From Xestospongia muta (lineage: Eukaryota; Porifera; Demospongiae; Haplosclerida; Petrosiidae): a DNA stretch of 64,000 bases. The notes under the pieces were generated by a model. That model was not told the origin of the DNA, did not search any database, and worked only from the letters and a program-made list of their open reading frames with translations. Made by a program: the position numbers and the translations under genes. Location: assembly GCA_963693285.1 (NCBI GenBank), contig OY848929.1:5024501-5088500 (forward strand), read 5' to 3'. This document shows positions 39,801 through 54,200 of the stretch, one piece after another. Within the stretch, counting starts at the first letter, position 1, and every line of letters starts with the position of its first letter.

Positions 39801-42246
39801 TACGATACTCATCTGTTGTAGATAGATCAAAGTGAGTTGTGTAATGATTGTTTCTTGTCCTAACAGGTGGTCTAGAGAAAATGGTCGCTCTTCTCGTTAA
39901 AGACAATGTTAAATTTCTGGCTATTACAGCAGACTGTCTTCATATTTTAGCTTATGGCCATCAAGATAGCAAGGTAAAGCAACCACAATACTTTTTTAAC
40001 AGTTTTCATATATTCTTTGTTATTAGTTGATAATTTTAGCCAGTGGAGGACCGGCTTTGCTCGTGAGGATAATGCGAATATACACTTATGAGAAACTACT
40101 TTGGACTGTTAGTCGTCTCCTCAAAGCTCTCTCTGTCTGTCCAAGTAACAAACCTGAAATCGTTCAAGCTGGTGGTATGCAAGTTCTCTCGTTACATTTG
40201 GGTCATCGATCAACTCGATTAGTCCAAAATATCTTATTTACATTGAGAAATCTCTCTGATGCTGCGACCAAACAGGTATACAATATACCTCAACATGTGT
40301 TATCATGTGATTGACACGTGTTTTATTACTAGGACAATTTAGATGAATTACTTCTCCAGTTAATTGGTCTACTTACATCCACTGATACTAACAGTGTCAC
40401 ATGTTCTGCTGGTGTCCTTTCAAACCTGACCTGCAACAATGCTAAGAACAAAGTCAGTATCTCTGAATGTTAACTCATCCTTACTGTTACTTGTCTTCCA
40501 TATAGACTATAATGTGTCAGTTACATGGAGTGGAAGCTTTATTGAGAGCCATCAGTAACAATGGAGACAAAATGGAGATAGTCGAGAGATGTGTGTGTTC
40601 ATTGCGTCATATCACAAGTCGTCATCCTGGTGCTGAAATGGCTCAGAATTCTATCCGTGAACTGAATGGTATTCCAATGCTAATGAACCTCTTACAACCA
40701 CAGACAAGATGGCCTCTTATTAAGGTATATCTACTTGTTAATATTTATTTTTCTATGCTATCCAAATGATACGGATTACCTCATTATTTGAATTATTAAG
40801 ATAACTTAACACAGTCTGGTTAGGTAGCAATATCATATGTCACTACACTAAACAGACTGTTAGTAATTATTGCCTTTCCTGTAGGCTCTAATTGGATTGT
40901 TTCGTAACCTTGCTCTCAGTCATGACAACCATACTGTCCTCAGAGAACAAGGATGTATTCCTAAACTGTGGCAGCTCTTGAACCGATCCTTTCAAGAACT
41001 GCAGAGAAGAGCAGGACAACCTGGCATGTCACTTGGTCTAGTGGTAAGTAGTTAAACCACACATATAATACATTTTCTCTATTGCTTCCGCATGAGTATT
41101 ATTATTTTATGATGTCTGACTCTTTTCTAGGATGGTGTATCTATGAATGAAGTGGTAGAGTGTAGTACAGCAGCGTTACATCTTTTAGCACGAGATCCAT
41201 ATAACAGACTCATTATGAGACAACTCAACGTTATACCAATGTTCGTTCAAGTAAGTTATCGTATTTTGAGGAGTAATTTTAAATTGAGTTTTTATAGCTT
41301 TTATATATGAGAAATGAAGGTATCCAACGTGCTGCAGTCGGAGCACTCAGTGAACTAGCTTTGGATTCAGAGGGTGCTGAACAGATTGAGAGAGAAGGTG
41401 CAACAACGCCGTTAACTGACTTGCTTCATTCCAACAATGAAGGAATTGGTATGACAAGGTGTTGATTTTTCTTGCTTATGTTCTTTTTGCCTTTACAGCT
41501 GCTTATGCTGCTGCTGTTCTGTTCTGCCTCAGTGAAGATAAACACATGGATCCTCATCGTTTGCCTGTTGGAGAAATAGGTGGAATGCCTGGTTATAGAA
41601 GCGACATACATGTATGTAGTATTTGACTCACATTACACTAGGTTATCGTGTTCTTGCTTTTTTATAGGCTATGGATAGTCATGTTAATCCACATTTTTAT
41701 TCTGGAGCAAATCCTATGTTCTCTGTTCATCGTTCTGCACCTATAAACTATTCCAATCCAGGCTCTCATCCCGGGAGTGTGCCCGGGAGTCAACCATTCA
41801 CACCAAATATGTCAGAACCACCATCAGGACTTATGACACCTCACTCTGAATTTGAACTTCCCCTAGACTTTGATGATTTGAGTCATCCAGGTTCAGGGTT
41901 TCATTCCACTCACCATTCAGGAATTCACACACCCAACCACCCTCATTCAGCCATTCACACCCCTGGCCACCATTCAGGAGTCCACACTCCTAACCATCAT
42001 TCTGGAGTTCACACCCCTAACCACTCGGGTATGCATACCCCCAATCATTATCCTATTACACAGCATCCGAGTCATACTCCACCTATCCAGCAAATTCCTC
42101 AACCATTAGCACAAGGTCATCCGTATCCTCAACAGGGTGGCTCAGCAATGGCACCTAATTTTTATCGTGTACAGCAGGCTAGTTACAATCCTCCTTCTCC
42201 TGCCCTTATGGATACTGGAACTGCTTGGCTTGATACTGACCTCTAA
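36851..42246 (+). CDS. CTNNB1: Beta-catenin
   Basis: About 17 exons with consistent phases. N-terminus [14 protein letters not shown], an exon with [17 protein letters not shown], then the GSK3/CK1 region [20 protein letters not shown] (37858-37917). Armadillo repeats run from about 38990 to 41600 and are easily aligned with vertebrates: [111 protein letters not shown] and [18 protein letters not shown]. The groove lysines equivalent to K312 and K435 are kept. The C-terminal tail contains five HTPNH-type repeats and ends AWLDTDL-stop, the conserved PDZ-binding terminus. It is a Wnt effector and cadherin partner. The degron Gly is Ala. Confidence 0.97.
38437..38464. repeat. (CT)n at 3' splice site in beta-catenin intron
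   Basis: CT dinucleotides lead through CCCCTTAG directly into the short exon starting at 38470 (CTAATGAACAAATAATGC), providing its polypyrimidine tract. Confidence 0.9.
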
Positions 42247-42620
42247 CTTTGTCTTTCTGTTTTGTTTCTTTTCCCTCTAAGAATTATTTTTTGTGATTTT
42301 ACTTTTTTTTCATAAGTAACTAGCATTGATGTGTTATTAATTAGAATATTGTCAACTGTCTTGTAACTATTATCTTTCTTCTTTAAAAACTGGCTTTATT
42401 ACAAGTCATTTTAATAGTTCAAGCAATGGTTTTTCTATTATATTTAATACTGTATTATCACTTGTATTATATGCATTGTAATTGTTGTTAATATAAGTAG
42501 AACCCCCCTGGTGCTTGTCACTTCCATTAAGTGTACCTCCATATGTTCAGCTATATGTGTACATGGTTGAATTTTAAGATAATATACAGAAATGAGGAAA
42601 AAGTAAACAGTTACTATTGA
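42247..42620. other. Intergenic between convergent genes
   Basis: Holds the 3' UTR of beta-catenin and of the convergent C7orf25-like gene. It is T-rich and AT-rich with no exon seen. Confidence 0.6.
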
Positions 42621-45027
42621 TTATTGTTTCTGGTGAAATATATGGTCATTTTCAACAGATACCATCATGTCTGTAGAATTACATATACCAGCTGCTGTAT
42701 TGTCAGTCTCGTCCTCTGTTTTGTCAATGTTCTCTGTTGTTTCAGTTTCCTGTTCACTGCTACATTGTCTTTCTCTTTTGCTACTAACATTTGTATCATT
42801 ATTTTGTCTGTATTCTAATTCTGCTAATGCTCGACATGGATGGACAATAGTATTGAAGTGTACTCCCTAGATGAAAAAATGACTTGAAACATTTTACCAT
42901 TAACTCCAATTCACTCAATGTCTAACCCTTCCTGATGCTGCTCGTACAAATCCTTCATTAGCTGTCAATGTAACTGCTTTTAATGTGTCTCCAGTCCCAA
43001 AAATAATCTGTAAAATTATTTTATTTTAAATATTTAGAGAGGTAAGTTTTATGTTCGTCTGAGAGTCTTTTATACAAACAGGTGTAAAATGTACAGTTTG
43101 AGGATAAAAATGGTCCTCACAACAAATCTATCTCAGCCAAATAGCTACACCACCTGACAACCACTGGACCTCTAATTTCTTTCTCTCACCTTTGCTCTCT
43201 CTTTGATTTTTCCACTACAATGTAGTTTTTGTGCTCGATCAGATGGATTGTCCTCAACAACTTGAATTCTAGATAAAAGTTCTCTACAGAAACAAGTCCA
43301 TGATAGGTAAAAAACTTTGTAGTGTCACCAACTTAGCTCTTTCTTGTTCAGTAGGTCCTCCAACAACAGCAACAATTGATTTGAAGTCTTTCAATGCCGT
43401 TTTACATACTAGTAAAGTTTTACCTAAAAAATATGAACAGGATAAATAAATACTAATCTTTAGTACCTTCTGTGGCTCTTTGTAATTTTGGCCATAATGG
43501 ATCGCGTAATTCTTGCTGTGCCTGTTCAGACAAGACCCGATCCTGAATACATAGATTTGTGGTAGTGACTACATTCTGTTACTGTATCTGTATAGTGACT
43601 ACAGTATCTTAGTGTAATATATGTATATGCGATAGTGACTATAGCCTGCTATGCGTGGTACAGATTACTGTCTGTTACTGTATCTGTATAGTGACTGCGG
43701 GTCTCTTAGTGTAATGTGATAGTGACTATAGCCTGCTACTGTATGCATGGTACAGATTACTGTCTGTTACTATATGTGTGGTAGTGACTACAGTCTCTTA
43801 GTGTAGTATATAGTAATGACTGCTGTCTGTTAACATTATAGTTTGATGTTGCTGATGTAGAGTGAGTGAGTGATGAGATCCATGCTAACATTGAGGAAAT
43901 ATCAAGATTAATAAGTGAACTACAGGAAAAGAAAGGGAAGATCCAATTAATGAAGATATTGACTATATTATGACATTTTAGTTCATTTTTACCACTCATT
44001 TTCAGGGTCATCTTTTGGTAAGATAATAGGTTCTGCAGTTACAGACAATGAATGTTTGAACATTGCCGCTATTTGAAGAGGAGATGGTGCATCCTCCATA
44101 CTGTCGTTGGGATATATAGGACCGACTACTTTAATAGACATCTCCTGTAGTTCAGCTGTAACCACAAGATGTACTTAGTTTTATTCGGCTTTAATAAACC
44201 CTTACCTGCTATACTTTCAGTGATACCATCAAAGAAAACAAACACAAAAGATGGAGTATTGAAATTGTGTGGGTTTTCTTGACCAGCTTTTAAATATTCT
44301 TCAGCAAAATCAATCACTGATTTGTCACCAAAGTTGCACTCACCTGAGAGAGGATGAGAGAGAGAGAATGAGTGAGTGGGAGATCTGAATCCGTTACAAG
44401 GATTTCTTCTTGTTCATTTCTGTAAGGTATCTCTCCTTACCTAACCATTTCTTATGTAATGCCTTCCTTTTCCTGGCAAATAGTTTGACCCACATGCTTC
44501 CATGGCCACATATTATATCTACCATAACAGTCTGTACTACTCTACTTCTATCAGTATACTTAAAGAATCTCTCGACAGCTATTACACCAGAAATATTCTC
44601 ACAGATATGTAAGACACCCTCCAAATGAAGGAGATTAGTACTGTTTAAGTGATGTTCCTTGATGATTTGAGATCCTGATATTAACTAGACAAGGGAGAGA
44701 GAACGAAAGAGAGAAAGAGAGAAAGAGAGAGAGAGATATATATATAGAGAGAGAGAGAGATAGAGAGAGATTTTCAAGAGACAAAAAGACACTCCATATA
44801 ATACTAATCCCACACTTATCATTTCCTACTTCTCACACTACGAATGATGACATAACTACCTTTTCCAACATGGCCATCTCTGACTTGATCTGTTTCTCAA
44901 TTCTTTGCATTCCTCTAATATGATCTCTGGACTTAAATAGGCTAGCTTTGTCCAATAAAGTCTGAGCTAGTAATATCCTTTGTTTGAGACGATCAATAAT
45001 GGTAGTAGAGCTGCTAGCAGTAGCCAT
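42621..45027 (-). CDS. C7orf25 / UPF0415 family protein
   Basis: About eight exons. Start at 45027: [20 protein letters not shown]; exon 2 (about 44450-44685) has [20 protein letters not shown] and [20 protein letters not shown], matching human C7orf25 (ESHLQSTNLTHLRAIVESA, VDVVANGGHTWVKAIGRK). Exon 3 encodes [20 protein letters not shown] and [10 protein letters not shown]; later exons have [37 protein letters not shown] and the highly conserved [24 protein letters not shown] (about 42900-43010). The last exon adds a divergent Glu/Thr-rich tail. The family (DUF1308) is widespread in eukaryotes with no settled biochemical role, so none is given. Start lies about 216 bp from the divergent TRIO-like start. 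One intron holds a degenerate minisatellite. Confidence 0.9.
43560..43835. repeat. Degenerate minisatellite (TAGTGACTA... / CTGTCTGTTACTGT)
   Basis: Imperfect units of roughly 50-110 bp built from GTGACTACAG, TCTTAGTGTAATAT, GGTACAGATTACTG and TCTGTTACTGTATC recur at least three times. Located in an intron of the C7orf25-like gene. Confidence 0.8.
44694..44771. repeat. (GA)n tract; CT on coding strand at an acceptor
   Basis: GA/GAAA repeats with an internal TATATATA. On the minus, coding strand this is a CT-rich tract leading into TTGTCTAG, the acceptor of exon 2 of the C7orf25-like gene. Confidence 0.85.
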
Positions 45028-45242
45028 TGCAGAATGTTAGAGGCGTGGCTGGGAGCTGCATCTAGCCCCACCTCCTTGTAATGTTCTTTCCTCCTTTTGC
45101 TCAATAACAACCATTCTGTTTTGAAAGTGTCTTTATAGTTTTTCTTTTGTCGAATGAATCGTATGAAGACAACAATAAGTCATTGAGTACCTTTAAAAGG
45201 CTAAAAGGACGAACTAAGCGTTCTTTACTTCCTCAACTAGTC

Positions 45243-48200
45243 ATGGCTACTGGTAGTACTCCTCTCTCTCCAAATCCTTCTGAATGTCAGGAGATCTCTG
45301 GGAGCTGGATGAATCTAACCACACATAGTGAAGCTAAAGGTGAGTATTAGTTTGCACTTTAATGTCATGTAGACAGAACTGCAATGACTTAAACTATTTC
45401 TACAAGGTGTTAGTGTAATACAAGCAACTCTATAGTAATCTGATTGTAAAGTCTAAACATTACCAAATGATATTATGATACATCATTAACATTAGTGAGT
45501 ACTATACCTACTTGTTAGTGCATATACATGGGTCATGTTTACTTGTAGTAAAAATACATGTTGATTACAAATAGAACATGATAATTTGTACTTTGTTACA
45601 AATTTATTGTAATTCTTCACATTATGTATACAGCTATATCTATAAGAGTGAGGAATAGATATGATGCAGCTGTTTTTTTAAATGTAAAAAATGTTTGTGG
45701 AATACACCTTGTAGGTATGACATTGTACTGATGAACACCACACCTGTCAATGTTATTTCTTTAGTATGACATTGTACTGATGAACACCACACCTGTCTAT
45801 GTTATTTCTTTCCTTCTTCTCACTCAAAGCCACAAGTTTGTTTTCTAACATTGTAATAGAGTGAGAGTTAGTCTTTATATGATGTAACACAAGTTAATAA
45901 TTGTAAAGGATTGATACTAATATCCTTGTCTATGTTGCATCATCATCACCATCATGACAGTGATGTTAGTATAGTCGAAAGAATTTGTTACAGAGAATGT
46001 TAACATTCTTTGTTTGGTTACTTTCAGTGAATATAGTAACAAAATTTAGATGACTAAGTTGTCGTTAGTATGTAATCACGACACTTGTATAACCTCACAT
46101 AATAACATTATAATTTTATAAGTGGGTATTGGTTTGTTGGTTTGTGGGTGTGTTGTCAAGATATTTTGTTCACTTAATGGGTCAGTTATATAGTATATAT
46201 GTTACTAATATGTGTAGGGGTGGACATATTGTATGTGTGAAGTGTGTGACTTGTACTACTTGAGGTAGTAAGGATGATCTCGGCATTATATTACTATATC
46301 TATATATAGATATATATATATGTGTGTGTGTTACTGCTAAACCCCACTGAGGGTATCTGGTGTCTTCTTTTAAACTCTTGTTGGGGGGAGTGATATGTAC
46401 TGTTGGTGTTATTTGATTAATATGTGAGGTCTAGTTTTTTTATGGTCTATTAATTACTCTCATAGTTTTGTTAGTAATCATTTACACTCATATAGCTTCC
46501 TGAGATAATACTATTATCACTGACTATAATTGCAGCTGTTCTTTTTCCAATGTAGATGTTAATCAATTAACATCATGTTTAACACTGTTTATTATCCAGA
46601 TCAAAGTTCACTAATGAATCTATTATAGATACTTAGAATGTGTCCTGTGGGCAAGTCTGGTGAACTATCATATATTCATAGACTTGTTTGGTACAGATAA
46701 TGTAATATGATGTGTACTTGTCTGTAGTGTGTGTTATGATATATATACATATATGTAGTGACAGATATGAATATTTTAAAGAACCAGACTCTATTAGAAG
46801 TTACTTGATACTCTTATTGTTAGCAATAAAATGTCTATGTTCTTTTTGTAATACTATTACAATTACATTTATTATAATGACCTTATTTCACTAGTCAATT
46901 TTCCAAGAAGAGTACGTGACATTTTACCTACCCTTCGCTTAAAACTGGCTATCTTATCAGGTTAATAATTTTTCTTGTTTATTTGATTTTAATATTGATA
47001 TATTTGCAGGTGGACGTGATGAGAACGGACGTGAAATTATTACATTTCCTGGCAAACCTCGTGGTTTTGAATATAATCATTCTAAACTATTGCAAACACT
47101 TCAATATCTCTCCATTGTACCAAGGTAAAACAATAACTTTGATTAGCACTTTTTTACTTTAATTCTATTGTTTTCTTGTAGTCCTGAGGCCTGTGAGTTG
47201 GGGTTTGCTATTATCGTGGATGGTAGAGCTCTGTCTTGGGCAGAAATTAAACTCATTCTTCGTACTTCTCAAGAAGCTCTACCTGGGCAGGTCCACATAG
47301 CATATGTAATCCAACCTACACAGTTTGTTCACAGACAACAAATGACAATGGCATTATCGAAAGAGAAAGACAAGTTAGAATTTGCTGTGAGTTGAGTGTG
47401 TGCAAGTGAGAGAGAGAGAGAGAGAATGAGTATGTTTTTCCTTTTTATAGATTATCAAGGTGAATTCTATTGAGAAACTTCTTCGTAACATAGACAGTAG
47501 ACAAGTGACCTTTGACCTTGGAGGAGTTCTAGGTTACAAACACGATGAATGGCTTGACCTCAGAACTGTATGAAAACGCTTCAATATGTCTAAATGTGTT
47601 ATATATATTGTTCTAGAAACTTGAAGATCTAACTGATGCCTATCAGACTTACTCAGAGAAAGTCACCGAACTTGAAAGTCATTTTAAAGATGATTTCGTA
47701 CCTCCAGAGAAACTCTTAGATCTTCAGAATGAGTTGAGTACTGTGGAAGTACTCAAACCACAAATTGAATCAGCTGATGAGTCTGTCAAACACTTGGGAG
47801 CTGATTTAAAAACATTTATTGAAACTATATCTGGTTCTATTGGGTAAAGTAGTAGCATATAATGTATTAACTCAACTATCTCTCTATATGTAGTATGACT
47901 CCAGAGATGGTTAACTGTTTGGCTAAAGTTAATAGAATACTAACAGTTGTTAGTCAGCAACGTTACTCTCTATTAGAATTGTATGAAGAACGTCATCGTT
48001 CACTATCTCAATCTTATTCTCTGAAACAATTTGATTTGGGTCTCACAAAAGTGAGGAACATATTAACACTCCTAAGATATAATGAGCAATTTTGTTTCTC
48101 TCTCCTCTGTTTGTCTGTCTTTTTGTTTTGTTTTTCTGACATTAGGTCATACATTGGATTAAATCCAAAGGTATGTCAGAGGTATGTAGTGTAGATATTG

Positions 48201-51200
48201 GAGATTCTTTGGCAACTGCACGATCACTACAAGAGAAATTACAAAAATTGGGCACCAAAGTTGAGGTGAGAAATAAATCTGAGAGTAAAAGTCAGAATGT
48301 CTTCTTTCTCTCTCAATCTCTAGTCTATGGCAGAGGATGTCACTGAATTAAAAAGGATGGCTGATGTAATGCTTGGATCAGAACATTTTGATCGAGATAA
48401 AGTCAAGTCTAAATTAAGCAAGATGAATGCTAAACATTCTAAATTTATGTCCATTTACGAACAAAGAAAGACACTCACAACTAGAGGAGTAGCTATGTAC
48501 ACAGCACTTGAAGAGGTACATATAACACACATTAAAATTTTTTAATATATCATTATGTTGTCTATAGTGGCGTCAGTTGTATGACAAATTAACTGTGGAA
48601 TGGACTCGTGTGAAAAATACAGAAGCAGAGACTGGAAGTGCTGACCAACTCATACAATCATTAGAAGCACAACATCAAAATTTGAAAGAGTCTGCACAGA
48701 CTGTACTTAAAGAAGGACAAGAGTTAGTTAAAGCTCTCAAGCAAAGTGGTGTATCACAAGGTAAGAGTTTCTTATAATGTCTTATGTTATAAGTTATTGT
48801 TTGCATAAGGTGATCCAGAGTTTAGACGATCGTTAAGATACATTTCCCGAACAACGGAGGAGGTGACAGACAAATCTAGACGCTCACAAGAAATGGCATC
48901 TGCTAAGCATGCTCGTCTAGACCAGTATTCTCAACTATTATTATGTGAACAAGATGGCCAAGAGGTGAGCATATATTTTTAAATGAAAATATTTACTGAC
49001 TTACTCTAAAGAGTATTAGAAAACTTCAAACGCTTCATTCAATTTTGGAATCAAAACTTTATGACGTTGGAAGAAGTCTTGAAGAAACCAAATCACAACT
49101 AAATGAACTACAACAGTATAAAGAGGAATTTGAAGTAAGTAATTCTACTAAAATTTACTTGTTTCATGATCAGTCTTATTAGCATACAAAGGAATATGGT
49201 ACCAGATTGCTTCAATCAGCTTTGCAGCAAAGGCAGCTGTTACGTGTTGAAATTCAAACTAATCAAACATTGCAGTCTGAACTAGACCAAGTGTCACATC
49301 AACTTCAGGACAAACTAAAAGGATTAGAAAACCAACTTCAACTCACTCAACGTTTTCAAGCTCTTTACGAGAGCAATGAAACTATTGTTCAACATTGGAC
49401 TAATGCCAGTGTGACATCAACGTCAAGTGTTACGAGTGATGAACTTGCAGTAGAGATAGAAGAGAGAGGAAAAGAAGTAATCTCTTCTTTTGATGAATGT
49501 CTTCGTAAGTAATTAATAATAGCATAAATATTCCTAATGAAGTACTATACCATTAGGCATGTTTTCATTTCTAATAGTTATTTCAGGCTGTGTTATGAAA
49601 AATCTGTTGCTTTATAACATTTTTACTATAAAAATATCACAGGACTATATTTGGACAATTATAATTGTTTTTGTTCTTGTAGAGTTAGGAACTCAGCTGA
49701 AGGAAATGTTACTATCTTATGGATCTAGTGAAATACAAAAACAATCAGTATGCTACATTGATAAGTTGACTGAGTCAGTAACTAGACAAAAGTCAACACT
49801 ATTACATCTGTTGAGTCAAAGAAAAAATGAACTAAAAAGTCATGGACGACTTGCTACAATAGAACAATCAGCAGAAGATGTAAGATAAAACTATTTTAAA
49901 TCTCTTGTTAATTTTAATTAATTTTAATACATAAAAATTATGGATGGTTTATCTGGTTGGACATTTCCAGTAATAATGAAACATTTTCTCTTATATTGCA
50001 GCTATTGATATGGCTAAGAGAGCATGGGTTACCAAAACTGACTGAATTCTGTTCTCTTGAGTTTACTTTGAAAGCTGTAGAGGAGCAAAGAACAAAGTTT
50101 CTATCTTTCCAGGAGACTTGCAATGTAAGGTTTATCAAAGTGCCCCTCCCTCCCACTTGATATTGTTTACTCTTTAGGATTTGACGGCTCAAATTGATAT
50201 ACTTTCAGAAGATATACAAAAAGAACAGAAAGAAAGTTTGAACGAAAGGTCAACGCTGACTCGGGTGTCCAAACGAGTTACTGACTTACAAAACCTCTGG
50301 AAACGATTTCTTATTCGTATTCAGAACCGAGAGAGGGCAATATCTTCATTGTATCAATTTTTAAATGAAGCAATGAAGGTATTTAGAGATATGAATTTTC
50401 AAATGATATTATTTTTGTTGTCTTTCAGGTGACATCAGCCATGTCTGAATATATTCATGCATCAAGCACTCATTATGACAAAAGTGTCCTTGAATTATCG
50501 TATCAATCAACATTAACTGAAGGACGCAAGTTGATAGATTTACTACAATATTCTCCAGATGGAACTCAAGACTCTTATGTTGCTGACCAAGTCACAGAGA
50601 GAATGGGTGAACTCTCCCATTTACATGATCAACTTGTACCACTTATAAATGGTATCGATAGTACTGCCAATGGCAGTAGTCATGGAGACATTATTGTTAA
50701 AAATGGAAGTAAGAATAAACTACCAAAAACCTTAGTGAACAATCAGAAAGAGCTAACAGCGATCGGAAATCATTTAGAGTCAATTTCAACTCCTATGTCT
50801 CTTCCAGAGCCATCACATAAGTTAGATGATTTTCAAGTATTAGAAGAAAATACAGACAAGGTTTAGTTGAAAAAAATAACACTATCCACTTATCCTTACC
50901 TTTTTTATTACAGCTGCTACAGAAACTCTTACAGTGTATAAGCAATTTCCTAAAAGCTCACAGTGTGTTTCCGTCAACTGTTGTTGATGCTGAAATGGAA
51001 CATAAAGAACACAAAGATTTTCTTAACTCCATTCAAACTTCTATAGCCGAGCTGCACACAATGGCAGACTCACTTAAAACCTACACTACATCTCGGGCCA
51101 AAAAGAACAAAGTATTATATCTTGTGGACAGAATTGATGGCCGTGTACAAGAGCGTGTCTCTATTATTGAGAAACGTATTGCTGCATTAGATTTGATGTG

Positions 51201-54200
51201 TCAACTACACTCCATGAATACTGAGGTAAAAGATATTGTAACTAGTACTACTTTTAATGGCCATATTCTCTTGTAGTGTCACAAAGAGAGAGACATACTT
51301 GATATGCTAATATCTAATCCTCATGACCCTAATCTCTCTGATGAAGATGCAAGGGAACTGTTGGACCAGCATGATGCTCAACTTGCTCGACTTGACTCTG
51401 CTGTAGAGAAATACGTTACTGAGACACGCTCTTTTACATCTGTAAGTTCTGAGCTTGAGACAAGTGGAGCGGATGCAAGAAGAACAGTACGTGGTATGCT
51501 AAGAAAGTTAGAGGAATCTGTATCTGCTACTCATAAGAAGTCCAGTAAATGGAAGTCTGAACTTGAAATGATTTTGAAAAAAAGTGGAACAGATCTAAAG
51601 TTGAGAAAGGTACAGCAACACAAAAAAATATTTTAAGAATTATATTATTCTGTCTTTTTAGCTGTTGTTATGGGTGACCGAAGTAGGACTTCCTTTTGTG
51701 AGTGTAATAACATTAGGAACTTCTCTTGAAGAGAGCAAAGTCCTGTTTGAGGAGGTTCAGCAATTTGCTGAGAAAGCCAAGGTATTGTAGTATTGGACTA
51801 TGTTCTATTAACATATATTATTATGTTTAGGATGTAACTGATGATATTACTGGTACTTTGAATGATGTCAAGAGACTACTGACACACTCTACTGGTGTGA
51901 AAGAAACTGCACAAACGCAAAATTTATTTGCAGAATTAAAATCGAATCACGAAATGTTTCAAGAAAAACTCTCGAACAGACAAAAAACACTTAAAACAAC
52001 TTATGATTTCTTCAAATCTGGTGATTCCCTCTCACTTGAATTGTCTGTAGTTCTAGATCCCTTAGCATCACCCACTGACACTTTTAATCCTATAGTAGCT
52101 GAGAAACTTTACACAGTTCTTTGTGCTCAGGCTAAACAGGTATGTCAGTTAGCACAGGCTCATCTTGATACTCAACCTACTATAATAAGTGCTAACAATA
52201 TATTACGAAAAGTTGATGAGAAAATTAGCACTTACTTAGTTGTATGCAAGAAAGCAGCCGAAGATCTTGAAGTATCTTTGTTAGAACTAGATGATCTTTT
52301 GAAAGAAATAGAAGCAAATGTACAGGAAGAGATCTTTATCGCAACAGGTCAAAAAGACAATTTACATTCTGAACTAACTAAATCTTCAAAAGCCCAACAA
52401 AGATTAGGGGCTTTTCGAGACCTTCACTCTCGTCGTCTAGGCTCAGTACTTGAACTGAAAAAGAAATTTGAGTCTCCAACATCATCTCCATTATCTCAGA
52501 AGAAAACATTATTACATTCAGCTGCTCCTGAAAAACCTTTGTCTGCTCCTGCTACACCTATAACATCTAGTCGAATAATTTCTACGTCTACTCATGTGAT
52601 TGTACAAGAACCTAAGAGTGCCACAGTAAAGACTTCCTTTCATGACTCTAAAGGAAATGATGTGTTTGTTCCTGCTTCACCAGCTTCCACTATGACTCCA
52701 CCCCCTCCCACACCACCTCCACCGTCAAAAGAGAGAGCACACTTAATCCAGTCTTTTGATTCAAAGGAAGACAATATAGAATCTCCTATTTCAACTCCAC
52801 CCCCTCCCACACCTCCTCCTCCTAAGGAAGTAGAACCACCTGTTCGACCTCCACTTCCTGTTGAATCCGAATCATCAGATAGTGCTCCACCTACTCCTCC
52901 CCCTCCTTCTATTATCCCAACTCGAACTGCCCCTCCTACTGATACCCTTACATCTGAGTCAGACAGTGCTCCACCTGTTCCTTCACTTCCTGCAATTCCA
53001 CCTCGACCGTCCCCTCCAGCCAATACTTCATACCCCAATTATAAGAGCAAGAATGAAATCACGGAACAATTCATAGAAAACATGTCATCACAGTCATCCT
53101 CTGGTTCAATGTCTCCACATGATGAAGAGAAGGAAAATATTGAAGCTAACAGCTCTCAATCTTCTATTGACGAACTCACTGATGTTCGCTATGACAGTCC
53201 TGATCCACCTGTCATTCAACCAGTAGAGTCTGATCACCATGGTAACTCTAATGGTCATTTTAATGAGTGGATGTTTATTGATGAAGAACTCACTCTTCCG
53301 TTAGAAGGAGAGGAAGAAGATGCATTTCAAGAGGAGTTCCCAAGAGCTAGAATTTTGTCTCCAGTTTTTGAGGAACTGGATGAAGAAGGAGATCGTCCCG
53401 ATATTGGATGGAGTAGTTTCCCACGTCGTAGTAAACGAATTAGCTCTGATGAAAGAGCACAGTGGGTACAAGCTCATAAACAAAGTTTACAATCTATGAG
53501 GTAATGTTACTATTATTAGTAACAAGTAATATGCATGGTCAAAAATATAATACTTGGCGCATACACATGTGTGAGGGAGTGTGTATGTACACATGTACAT
53601 GTAAGAATGTGCCAAAAATACTGATTGCTCTTTTTGATTACGAAATGTTATGACAATATTTAATTTTTGTTTATTCTAGAGCAATATTAAGTGATTTCTA
53701 TAATGATGAAATAGAGTATACAAAAACAGTCAACAAATTAGTGCAGGTAATTATAAATGATGTGTTATTACATTAAACTTAAATTACCACTAACAGGTCT
53801 ACTCTCCTATACTACAGTACACTGGTGCTTTTGTACACTTATCTGACTTAGCTGATTTCCAAACGTATGGAACCACCTATACTTAAATAAATGACATTAA
53901 CTGTCTCATATTATTTATTTTATTGTTATAGATTTTTTATGGAACAGATAACTGCCTCACTGTCTGATATACCTACTCTGTGTAAATGTTTTCAAGAGAA
54001 TGTAAGAATCAATTCCATTACTAATTAGTATTATGTTGTCTTTGTTGTTAGATAAACTCATTTAAGCTTTATTTTCCTTACGTTATCAATTACGATAATT
54101 CCTTGAATGCATTGTCTATGTGTAAATCAGAAGAGTTGGCTCTTCTCACACAAAATGAGGCCACTAGTGATGGCGAGTTGATAGTTGACTATAGTGCTCC

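Noticed and set aside
42624..42870. Hydrophobic plus-strand frames
   Set aside because: Antisense shadow of the last exon of the C7orf25-like gene, whose frame matches the family.
52640..53076. Gly-rich minus-strand frame and Leu/Pro-rich plus-strand frame
   Set aside because: Shadows of the polyproline linker of the TRIO-like gene.
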